Shown here in pieces: positions 52,952-64,000 of a stretch of 64,000 bases of DNA; positions within the stretch are counted from its first letter, which is position 1, and each line of letters begins with the position of its first letter. A program made the position numbers and the translations under genes. The notes under the pieces were generated by a model. The model was not told where the DNA came from, made no database searches, and worked only from the letters and a program-made list of their open reading frames with translations. Location of the stretch: positions 868,001 to 932,000 of the forward strand of contig NZ_JARXYP010000002.1 of assembly GCF_029893805.1 (NCBI RefSeq). The letters run 5' to 3'. Source of the stretch: Streptomyces sp. SAI-135 (lineage in GTDB: Bacteria; Actinomycetota; Actinomycetes; Streptomycetales; Streptomycetaceae).

Positions 52952-53755
52952 ATGAACCACGATCCGAGACATCCCACCGCGACCGCGGACGTCGTCTCCA
53001 CCCACCCTGTCTTCGGGGCCCCCTGCTGGGTGAGCCTGACCAGCCGCGACCAGCAGGCCACGGAGGACTTCTACGGGGCCGTCCTCGGATGGGAGTGGAA
53101 GCCCGCGAAGCTCGGCGAGCGCTTCCGGGTCGCGCTGGCGGACGGCACGCCGGTCGCCGGGATCGCCGCGGTGGCGTCGATGTGGCAGATGGCGGTGGCC
53201 TGGACGCCGTACTTCGCGGTGCCCAGCGCCGACGAGGCGGCGGCCCGCGTGCAGGAACGCGGCGGCACGCTGGCCGTCGGCCCGCTGTCCTTCCCGCCCG
53301 GCCGGGCGGCCCTGCTCTCCGACCGCGACGGGGCAACCTTCGGTGTCTGGGAGGGAGACCTCGTCGCCAGCTGGGAGGTCTGGCGCCGGGCCCAGCCCGC
53401 CTTCGTCCGGCTGCACACCCGCGACGCGTTCGACGCCGCCATCTTCTACGGCGAGGTCCTGGACTGGGCCACGGAGCGCCCCGACTGCTGTGAGGTCCGC
53501 TACGAGGGCGGCGAGGTGGTGCTGCGCAGCGGGGGTGACGTGGTCGCACGCATCGAGTCGGGGGCGCTGGGCTCGGCGCCCGATCCCGCGATCCGGCCGC
53601 ACTGGCAGGTCCACTTCGCGGTCGCCGACGTGGCGGCCTGCGCCAGGGCGGCCGAGGTCCACGGCGGCAGCGTCCTCTCCCACGAGCCGTCCGAGGCCGT
53701 ACTGCGCGACCCGGACGGCGCCCAGTTCACGATCACGACCCGCCGGACCCGCTGA
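52952..53755 (+). CDS. Two-domain VOC (glyoxalase/bleomycin resistance-type) protein
   Basis: 267-residue protein with two tandem VOC modules. The first starts at PCWVSLTSRDQQATEDFYGAVLGWEW and the second at AFVRLHTRDAFDAAIFYGEVLDWAT. The final strand is VLRDPDGAQFTITT. In this superfamily paired modules bind a divalent metal or sequester a ligand; here the metal His/Glu pattern is weak. Single gene after the ANTAR gene on the opposite strand; function not predicted beyond family. Confidence 0.93.
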   Translation: MNHDPRHPTATADVVSTHPVFGAPCWVSLTSRDQQATEDFYGAVLGWEWKPAKLGERFRVALADGTPVAGIAAVASMWQMAVAWTPYFAVPSADEAAARVQERGGTLAVGPLSFPPGRAALLSDRDGATFGVWEGDLVASWEVWRRAQPAFVRLHTRDAFDAAIFYGEVLDWATERPDCCEVRYEGGEVVLRSGGDVVARIESGALGSAPDPAIRPHWQVHFAVADVAACARAAEVHGGSVLSHEPSEAVLRDPDGAQFTITTRRTR

Positions 53756-54190
53756 ACACGGGGCCCCCAAGCCGTACTGCGCAGCCTCGGCCCCGGCTCC
53801 CACGACCCCCCACACCGCACGTCCAGGACAAGGCCCGGCGCCCCGCCTGCCCTGCGCCCGCGAGAAACGCCCGCCAGGCAGCCGAGGCCGAGGACCGCAC
53901 GTCGCCGGCGCTTTCGTCCTAAGCACGCCCATGGGCCCGCACCGGCGCCCCGGCCTCGGCCCGCACCGCACGATCGGAACGATGGCCCCGCGGCCCCGCC
54001 TGCCCTGCGCCCGTGAGAAACGCCCTGCCGAGCAACCCGAGACCCCGCGCCCCGCCGTCGCCTTCGTACCGGGTGCACCCGACGCCTGACCGGCGCCCCA
54101 GCGCACCATCACCTCACATCACCCGCGATGAAGGGCGAGGCCCGGGGGCCTCGCCCTTCATTCGTGCACCGCGCGTTGCGGTGTCGCCGT
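53756..54190. repeat. Intergenic region with imperfect direct repeats
   Basis: No credible gene on either strand. The segment 53841-53871 recurs at 53994-54024 with one mismatch; weaker similarity continues for about 60 bp beyond each copy (period 153 bp). A terminator hairpin lies at 54128-54161. Confidence 0.75.
54128..54161 (-). terminator. Strong hairpin terminator of the glgX transcript
   Basis: Perfect 16-bp inverted repeat (54128-54143 with 54146-54161) around only 2 nt, just past the glgX stop (54191). It can act on transcripts from both directions. Confidence 0.85.
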
Positions 54191-56329
<2,139 letters not shown>

Positions 56330-56331
56330 GC

Positions 56332-56826
56332 TCAGCACCCGCCGTCGTCGGCGGCGGCGGCCAGGGCCGCGACCGGCATCTCGCGCGGCACCTGGAGCAC
56401 CTCCCGCAGGCTCGGGGCGGGGGCCGTCGGCACGAGCGGGACGCGCTCGCCGGCGCGGGCCCGCTGCGAGAACCAGATGACCTTGCTGCCGGTGTCGGTG
56501 GCGCAGCAGCCCCAGCCGTCGCTCATCGCGGCGATCCGTTCGAGGCAGGCGCGCAGATCCAGGTCCGGGCGCAGGTCGCAGTCGTTCTCGGCGACGGCGG
56601 TGATGAGGTGCTGACCGTTCCACCACAGCTCGATCGAGGTGTTCTTGTCCGTCGCGTGCTCGTCGATGGCCTTGAGCAGCAGCTCGGCACCGCGGCAGAC
56701 GGGCTCGACCAGGGTGTCCAGGTCCCAGAGCCGTAGGTGGGCGGCCAGGATGCGCCTGACCTGCCCGACCCGTTCCGGGCTGACCTCCACGTCGAGGTGG
56801 TAGTAGCAGGGCACTGCGGTCTTCAT
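56332..56826 (-). CDS. Degenerate RsbW/HATPase-like protein co-transcribed with glgX
   Basis: 164-residue protein. Pattern and length match the Streptomyces ATP-binding (anti-sigma, RsbW-like) group: RILAAHLRLWDLDTLVEPVCRGAELLLKAI, then an N-box position that reads KAIDEHAT where Asn is expected, AENDCDL at the DxGxG position, and GWGCCATDTGSKVIWF at the C-terminus. The catalytic N-box Asn and the G1 glycines appear lost, so kinase activity is doubtful. ATG 56826 has GAGGAGC upstream. Operon with glgX (2-bp gap) suggests a regulatory or scaffolding role in glycogen metabolism. Confidence 0.75.
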   Translation of the reverse strand: MKTAVPCYYHLDVEVSPERVGQVRRILAAHLRLWDLDTLVEPVCRGAELLLKAIDEHATDKNTSIELWWNGQHLITAVAENDCDLRPDLDLRACLERIAAMSDGWGCCATDTGSKVIWFSQRARAGERVPLVPTAPAPSLREVLQVPREMPVAALAAAADDGGC

Positions 56827-56850
56827 CGTCGCTCGCTCCTCACCGGCGAA

Positions 56851-56905
56851 GCTCACGCTCCCCCCGGCCCCCGCGGGACCGGGCCCCGAAACACGGAGCG
56901 TGAGC
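56851..56905 (-). other. Long-range hairpin in the leader of the HATPase-like/glgX operon
   Basis: Perfect 11-bp arms (GCTCACGCTCC at 56851-56861 and GGAGCGTGAGC at 56895-56905) with a 33-nt GC-rich loop, 25 bp upstream of the start codon. It could fold in the mRNA leader and affect initiation. A second inverted repeat, CACTCC/GGAGTG (56923-56940, 6-bp spacer), lies further upstream and may be a protein-binding site. Confidence 0.55.
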
Positions 56906-57018
56906 GCTGATCGCTTCAGAGTCACTCCAGAGTGGGAGTGCTACGCCATTCGTGCAACACGAGCGACCGCTGAGGTAGTTGAAGAGCCAACAAGACGCTG
57001 AGTCGTTACGCGTGCACC

Positions 57019-57375
57019 ATGAGTGAAGATCTCGCGAGCCCCGGATCTGCTCCAGCCCGAAAGGTGGACGGCGCCATGCTGCTACCGGCCAAAGCCGAAG
57101 TCGCCCGGCAACTGCGGCGCTACCGCGCCTGGGAGCGCGTCATGCTGGCCTCCCCCGCGGACCGCGACGTCCGGGCCACTTTCGAGGACTCCGGCTACAC
57201 GCTGTGCGTGCTGATGGGCAAGCGGTGCGCGCGTGAGGCGGCCGAGGCGGCCGAGCGCTATCTGCGCAGCAGCGTGGTGGCCTATCTCCAGGAGCAGAGC
57301 GACCTCCCCCGCGCGGGAGCGGTCGCGAGACGCGGTCCGCCGGTCTCGGCGGAACGTTCCCCCGCGGGGAGGTAG
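57019..57375 (+). CDS. DUF5133-domain protein
   Basis: 118-residue protein, essentially one DUF5133 domain: LLPAKAEVARQLRRYRAWERVM, DVRATFEDSGYTLCVLMGKRCAREAAEAAERYL, then a variable tail. The family is small, soluble and confined to actinomycetes, with unknown function; members often adjoin signalling or stress genes. ATG 57019 has no clear ribosome site. ATG 57076 would begin at MLLPAKAE with AAAGGTGG 12 bp upstream and may be the true start. It precedes glgE by 76 bp and diverges from the HATPase-like gene. Confidence 0.8.
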   Translation: MSEDLASPGSAPARKVDGAMLLPAKAEVARQLRRYRAWERVMLASPADRDVRATFEDSGYTLCVLMGKRCAREAAEAAERYLRSSVVAYLQEQSDLPRAGAVARRGPPVSAERSPAGR

Positions 57376-57450
57376 CCCCCTTCCGGCGCAGCTTCGATCC
57401 CCGGCCGGGCGCAGTCAGCGTCCGGCCTCGAGCACGGCGGAGGCGAGAGC

Positions 57451-59423
57451 ATGAGTTCCACCCCGGTCATCGGCCGCATCCCGGTTCGGGACGTCCGCCC
57501 TGCCGTCGATTCCGGCAGGCGTCCGGTGAAGGCGGTCGTGGGAGAGACCTTCGAGGTCACCGCGACGGTGTTCCGCGAGGGCCATGACGCGGTCGCCGCG
57601 AACGTCGTCCTGACCGACCCGGAAGGGCGGCACGGCCCCTGGACCCCGATGCGCGAACTGTCGCCCGGCAGCGACCGCTGGGGCGCGGAGGTCACCCCTG
57701 ACGTCGAGGGGCGTTGGACGTACCGCGTCGAGGCCTGGAGCGATCCGGTCGGCACCTGGCGCCGCGTCGCCCGCATAAAGGTTCCCGCAGGTCTCGACAC
57801 CGGGCTGGTCCTGGAGGAGGGCGCGGAGCTCTACACCCGTGCGGCGGCGGGCGTCCCCGAGGGACCGCAGCACGCGGTGCTGCTGGCCGCGGCGGAGACG
57901 CTCGCGGACGACTCCCTGCCGGTCGCCACCCGATTGGCCGCAGCGCTGACTCCTGACGTGGACGCGGTCCTCGCCCGTCATCCGCTGCGGGAGTTGATCA
58001 CGGCGTCGGAGTCGTTGCCGCTGCTGGTGGAGCGGGAGCGGGCGTTGTTCGGCTCGTGGTACGAGTTCTTCCCGCGTTCGGAGGGCACGCCCGAGCGGCC
58101 GCACGGCACGTTCCGTACCGCGGCGCGGCGGCTGCCGGCGATCGCGGCGATGGGCTTCGACGTGGTCTACCTGCCGCCGATCCACCCGATCGGGACCACG
58201 TTCCGCAAGGGCCGCAACAACACGCTGTCCGCCGGGCCCCAGGACGTGGGGGTGCCCTGGGCGATCGGCTCGCCGGAGGGCGGGCACGACGCCGTCCACC
58301 CGGATCTGGGCACGATCGAGGACTTCGACTGGTTCGTGCAGCAGGCGGCCGGGCAGGGTCTGGAGATCGCGCTGGACTTCGCGCTGCAGTGCTCGCCGGA
58401 CCATCCCTGGGTGCACAAGCACCCGGAGTGGTTCCACCACCGCCCGGACGGCACCATCGCCTATGCGGAGAATCCGCCGAAGAAGTACCAGGACATCTAC
58501 CCGATCGCCTTCGACGCGGATCTGGAGGGGCTGATCGCGGAGGCCTGCCGGGTGCTGCGGCACTGGATGGGTCACGGGGTGCGGATCTTCCGGGTGGACA
58601 ACCCGCACACCAAGCCGGTGGTGTTCTGGGAGCGGGTGATCGCCGACATCAACGCCACCGATCCGGACGTGATCTTCCTGGCGGAGGCGTTCACCCGGCC
58701 GGCGATGATGCACACCCTGGCGCAGATCGGTTTCCAGCAGTCGTACACGTACTTCACCTGGCGCAACACCAAGCAGGAGCTGACCGAGTACCTGAGCGAG
58801 CTGTCGGGTGAGGCGGCCTCCTACATGCGGCCGAACTTCTTCGCCAACACCCCCGACATCCTGCACGCCTTCCTCCAGCACGGCGGCCGGCCCGCGTTCG
58901 CGCTGCGCGCGGTGCTGGCCGCCACCCTCTCGCCGACCTGGGGCATCTACTCCGGCTACGAACTCGCCGAGAACACCCCGCTGCGCGAGGGCAGCGAGGA
59001 GTACCTCGACTCGGAGAAGTACCAGCTCAAGGCCCGCGACTGGGACACCCCCGACTCCCTCGCCCCGCTGATCACCCAGCTCAACACCGTCCGGCGCCGG
59101 CACCCCGCCCTCCAGCGCCTCAGGAACATCCGCTTCCACCACACCGACAACGACATGGTCATCGCCTACAGCAAGCGCACCGGCGACGACACCGTCCTGG
59201 TGGTCGTGAACCTGGATCCGCACCACACCCAGGAGGCCACGGTCTCGTTGGACATGCCGCAACTCGGCCTGGAATGGCACGAGTCCCTGTCCGTCCACGA
59301 CGAACTGACGGGTGAGACCCACCACTGGAGCAGAAACAACTACGTGCGCCTGGAGCCCGGCCGGGCTCCCGCGCACCTGTTCCAGTTCCGTAGGTCGGCG
59401 CCTCAGATCGGAGGATCCACAGC

Positions 59424-59427
<4 letters not shown>
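57451..59427 (+). CDS. glgE: Alpha-1,4-glucan:maltose-1-phosphate maltosyltransferase GlgE
   Basis: 658-residue GH13_3 enzyme that extends alpha-1,4-glucans with maltosyl units from maltose-1-phosphate. Nucleophile D383 lies in [10 protein letters not shown] and acid/base E412 in FLAEAFTRP, the same 29-residue spacing as in the S. coelicolor enzyme. The N-terminal Ig-like/dimerisation domain (about residues 1-115) carries [13 protein letters not shown] and [11 protein letters not shown]. The stop overlaps the treS GTG start by 4 bp. GlgE, TreS, Pep2 and GlgB together form the trehalose-to-glucan pathway. Confidence 0.97.
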
Positions 59428-61142
<1,715 letters not shown>

Positions 61143-61168
61143 GCGTGCCGACGAAAGGACGCGTCACC

Positions 61169-62530
61169 ATGCCGAAGACCGCACCCCTCAGCCCGAGACC
61201 CGCGCCCGCGACCGATCTCATGGACTCGCTCGGCGACCTGCTGCGCCAATGGCTGCCGCGGCAGCGCTGGTTCGCGGGCAAGGACCGGCCCGTGAGCGAG
61301 CTCGGTCTGCTGTCGATGACCGAGCTGTTCCCGGGCTGTCTGCACCTGCTGGTCCACACCGGGCACGGCGGGGTGCCCGCGCCGGGCGGCGGTGCCCCGG
61401 CGGGTGACTGCTACCAGCTGCTGCTCGGCGTGCGCAAACACCTCTCGCCGCGGCTGGGCCGCGCCCTGGTCGGACGGCCCGAGCGGGGCCCGCTGGCCGG
61501 TCTCACGGTGTACGACGCCCTGCACGACCCCCGTTCGGCGCAACTGCTGCTGGAGCGGCTGCGGCAGCCCGGCACGGCCGGCCCGCTCCGCTTCGAGGGC
61601 GCCCCCTCGATGCCGGTGCCCGCCGGGCTCCCACCGCGGCTGCTGGACGCCGAGCAGTCGAACTCCTCGCTGGTGTACGGCGACGAGTTCATCCTGAAGG
61701 TCTTCCGCCGCATCCAGCCCGGAGTCAATCCGGACCTGGAGGTGCCGGTCGCGCTCGCCGGACAGGGCTGCCGCCGGGTGCCGGCGCCGGTCGCCTGGTT
61801 CCGCACCACGCATCCGCAGGAGGCCACGCTCGGCGTGCTCCAGCCGTATCTGCGCGACGCGTCCGACGGCTGGGCACTGGCGCTGCAGGCGCTCGCCTCC
61901 GGTGACGACTTCACCGTGCAGGCTCATGAGCTGGGCCGGGCCATGGCCGAGGTGCACCTCGCGCTGGCCGCCGCCTTCCCCGGCACCGGCCACGACGACA
62001 ACGGCGCCACCGCGGCCGCGATGACCGAGCGCCTGGACTCCGCCGCGCACAGCGTGCCGGCGCTGCGGCCGTTCGTGCCCGGTCTGCGGGGCGCGTTCGG
62101 CGCGCTCGCCACCTGCGACTCCGGGCCGCCCGCCCAGCGCGTCCACGGCGACCTGCACCTGGGGCAGGTGCTGCGGGCCGGCCGGGAGTGGTTCGTCATC
62201 GATTTCGAGGGCGAGCCGTCGCGCCCGCTCGCCGACCGGTGCACCGCGCAGTCCCCGGTACGGGACATCGCGGGCATGCTGCGGTCCTTCGACTACGCGG
62301 CCCGGCAGCGCCGGCCCTGGCGCCCGGAGTGGGCGCGCCGCTGCCGGGAGGCCTTCTGCGGGGGCTATGCCGCCCTCGCCGGATGGGATCCACGCAAGAA
62401 GCACGGCCTGCTGCGCGCCTACGAGACCGACCGGGCCGTCTACGAAGTCCTGTACGAGGCACGACACCGGCCCGACTGGTTGCCGGTGCCCATGGCGGCG
62501 ATCGAGCGTCTCGCCGTGAGAGGAGACTGA
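61169..62530 (+). CDS. pep2: Maltokinase Pep2 (Mak)
   Basis: 453-residue kinase that makes maltose-1-phosphate, the GlgE donor, from maltose and ATP. The aminoglycoside-phosphotransferase-like fold shows VHGDLHLGQVL (catalytic loop, Asp) and VIDFEGEPSRPL (metal-binding DFE). The N-terminal lobe (RQRWFAGKDRPV, about residue 35, then NSSLVYGDEFILKVFRRI) is typical of Pep2. ATG 61169 follows an AAAGGAC site; a longer reading from TTG 61139 would overlap treS. Confidence 0.96.
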   Translation: MPKTAPLSPRPAPATDLMDSLGDLLRQWLPRQRWFAGKDRPVSELGLLSMTELFPGCLHLLVHTGHGGVPAPGGGAPAGDCYQLLLGVRKHLSPRLGRALVGRPERGPLAGLTVYDALHDPRSAQLLLERLRQPGTAGPLRFEGAPSMPVPAGLPPRLLDAEQSNSSLVYGDEFILKVFRRIQPGVNPDLEVPVALAGQGCRRVPAPVAWFRTTHPQEATLGVLQPYLRDASDGWALALQALASGDDFTVQAHELGRAMAEVHLALAAAFPGTGHDDNGATAAAMTERLDSAAHSVPALRPFVPGLRGAFGALATCDSGPPAQRVHGDLHLGQVLRAGREWFVIDFEGEPSRPLADRCTAQSPVRDIAGMLRSFDYAARQRRPWRPEWARRCREAFCGGYAALAGWDPRKKHGLLRAYETDRAVYEVLYEARHRPDWLPVPMAAIERLAVRGD

Positions 62531-62533
62531 GCC

Positions 62534-64000
62534 GTGGCTTTGCGCGACACCTCACTGCCCGAGCCGTCCGGACCGGCGCACTGCGCCCCGGCCCCCGCGC
62601 TCGACCCCGGTGACCGGGGCCGGCTGCTGGCCGGCGCCCACCACGACCCGCACGCCCTGCTGGGCGCCCACCCGGTGGCGGGCGGGATCGTCTTCCGGGC
62701 CCTGCGCCCCTTCGCCCGCGGGGTGAGCGTCGTGATCGACGGCGAGCGCCGACGGCTGGCCTCGGAGGGCGACGGGCTCTTCTGCGGTCTGCTGCCCCTG
62801 GACGCGATCCCCGACTACACCCTGCTGGTGGCGTACGCGGACGGCGAGCAGGAGGTGCACGACCCCTACCGTTTCCTGCCCGCGCTCGGCGAGACCGACC
62901 TGCATCTGATCCGCGAGGGCCGTCACGAGCAGCTGTGGAAGGCCCTCGGTGCCGAGCCGATGACCCACGAGGGGGTGACCGGCACCCGCTTCACGGTCTG
63001 GGCGCCCAACGCCCAGGGCGTCCGGGTGGCAGGGGAGTTCACCTTCTGGGACGGCCAGGCCTTCCCGATGCGCTCGCTCGGTGCGTCCGGCGTGTGGGAG
63101 CTGTTCCTGCCGGGGATCGGTGAGGGTGCCCGCTACAAGTTCGAGATCACCTCCCGCTACGGCGACCGGTTCCTGAAGTCCGACCCGATGGCGCGCAGCA
63201 CCGAGGTGCCGCCCGCGACCGCGTCGGTGGTGACCGCCTCGCACTTCGAGTGGAGCGACGAGGAGTGGATGGCCCGGCGCGGCGAGCTCCCGGTGCACCA
63301 GGCACCGTTCTCGGTCTACGAGGTCCACCTCCCGTCCTGGCGACCGGGCCTGACGTACCGTCAGCTCGCCGAGCAGCTGCCCGCCTACGTCAAGGACCTG
63401 GGCTTCACCCACGTCGAGCTGATGCCGGTCGCCGAGCACCCCTTCGGCGGCTCCTGGGGCTACCAGGTCACCGGCTTCTACGCGCCCACGGCACGCCTCG
63501 GCACCCCCGACGACTTCAAGTACCTGATCGACGCCCTCCACCAAGCCGGCATCGGTGTGATCATGGACTGGGTGCCGGCCCATTTCCCCAAGGACGACTG
63601 GGCGCTGGCCCGCTTCGACGGGGACCCGCTGTACGAGCCGGGGGACTCCCGGCGGGCCGAGCACCCGGACTGGGGGACGTACGAGTTCGACTTCGGGCGC
63701 GTCGAGGTGCGCAACTTCCTGGTCGCCAACGCCGTGTACTGGTGCGAGGAGTTCCACATCGACGGCCTGCGGGTCGACGCGGTCGCCTCCATGCTCTACC
63801 TCGACTACTCGCGCGACTCCGGCCAGTGGAGCCCCAACGTGTTCGGGGGCCGGGAGGATCTCGACGCGGTCGCCTTCCTCCAGGAGATGAACGCCACCGT
63901 GTACCGGCGGGCGCCGGGTGTCGTCACCATCGCCGAGGAGTCCACGGCCTGGGACGGCGTGACCCGCCCCACGGACAGCGGGGGCCTGGGTTTCGGCCTG
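62534..64000 (+). CDS. glgB: 1,4-alpha-glucan branching enzyme GlgB (5' part, runs off the window)
   Basis: 489 codons of the branching enzyme are present, with no stop before the window end. A tandem beta-domain N-terminus precedes the CBM48 and barrel. Visible motifs are [70 protein letters not shown] (nucleophile D415) and [10 protein letters not shown] (acid/base E468). It cuts and rejoins alpha-1,4 chains to make alpha-1,6 branches on GlgE product. GTG 62534 lies 3 bp after the pep2 stop. Confidence 0.97.
   Translation, partial: MALRDTSLPEPSGPAHCAPAPALDPGDRGRLLAGAHHDPHALLGAHPVAGGIVFRALRPFARGVSVVIDGERRRLASEGDGLFCGLLPLDAIPDYTLLVAYADGEQEVHDPYRFLPALGETDLHLIREGRHEQLWKALGAEPMTHEGVTGTRFTVWAPNAQGVRVAGEFTFWDGQAFPMRSLGASGVWELFLPGIGEGARYKFEITSRYGDRFLKSDPMARSTEVPPATASVVTASHFEWSDEEWMARRGELPVHQAPFSVYEVHLPSWRPGLTYRQLAEQLPAYVKDLGFTHVELMPVAEHPFGGSWGYQVTGFYAPTARLGTPDDFKYLIDALHQAGIGVIMDWVPAHFPKDDWALARFDGDPLYEPGDSRRAEHPDWGTYEFDFGRVEVRNFLVANAVYWCEEFHIDGLRVDAVASMLYLDYSRDSGQWSPNVFGGREDLDAVAFLQEMNATVYRRAPGVVTIAEESTAWDGVTRPTDSGGLGFGL

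Noticed and set aside
56827..56925. N-terminal extension of the HATPase-like protein
   Set aside because: ATG 56826 has a good ribosome site and the extra residues are unconserved in pattern and cover a leader hairpin.

Overview
The base composition (very high GC, almost every third codon position G or C), frequent GTG starts, and the gene families present (AfsR/SARP regulator, DUF574 methyltransferase, DUF5133, SpoIIE-type phosphatase, SigB-family sigma factor, a GlgE/TreS/Pep2/GlgB cluster) identify this as a Streptomyces chromosome segment, most likely from an accessory or arm-proximal region. I see no rRNA, tRNA, CRISPR array, insertion sequence or prophage. About 60 protein genes fill the window, plus one riboswitch, several strong hairpins and several operator-like palindromes.

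1-9 kb: the end of a NarL-type two-component system, a flavodoxin-like reductase, a methyltransferase, a large secreted GH106-type glycosidase with a LacI-type operator in front of it, a SARP/BTAD regulator divergent from an Asp-nucleophile alpha/beta hydrolase, and a degenerate histidine-phosphatase-fold protein. 9-10.3 kb: a cobalamin riboswitch precedes the cobalt importer genes cbtB-cbtA. 10.4-17.6 kb: a small conserved protein, a PucR regulator with two HTH units, a YciO protein, a dienelactone hydrolase, a frameshifted gene remnant, a DEAD-box helicase and a DUF574 methyltransferase.

17.8-24.5 kb is a complete sugar-utilisation locus: a divergent LacI regulator, a Tat-lipoprotein binding protein, two MalF/MalG-like permeases and a GH42 beta-galactosidase, with two inverted repeats in the control region. 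No ATPase gene is present, so a shared MsiK-type ATPase elsewhere is expected. 24.5-34.7 kb holds enzymes and regulators (XRE/MmyB-like regulator and tautomerase, a ComB-like protein altered by a 64-bp tandem duplication, MHYT sensor, metallophosphoesterase, LLM oxidoreductase, TauD dioxygenase, HIT-like protein, aldo/keto reductase, LigD-type phosphoesterase).

34.8-53.8 kb: a secreted cupin, a PAS-GAF-SpoIIE-HATPase phosphatase, a peroxiredoxin/DoxX pair, AraC/MFS, a decaying two-component system (kinase remnant plus a response regulator frameshifted in a C6 run), TetR/SDR, a standalone ATP-dependent DNA ligase, a secreted NLP (NPP1) toxin-like protein with an intact GHRHDWE motif, a questin-oxidase-like protein, a GNAT enzyme, a hydroxymethylbilane synthase outside any visible hem operon, a MarR-ABC exporter operon with a near-perfect operator, a SigB-family sigma factor, an ANTAR protein and a double-VOC protein.

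54-64 kb is a glycogen/alpha-glucan cluster. glgX and a small HATPase-like gene point left. DUF5133, glgE, treS, pep2 (maltokinase) and the truncated glgB point right. Together they interconvert trehalose, maltose, maltose-1-phosphate and branched alpha-glucan. The arrangement resembles the duplicated clusters known from S. coelicolor. The most noteworthy signals are the two decaying or mutated loci, the phosphatase-fold protein without its RHG motif beside the B12-controlled importer, the NLP protein, and the degenerate ATPase-fold protein paired with glgX.
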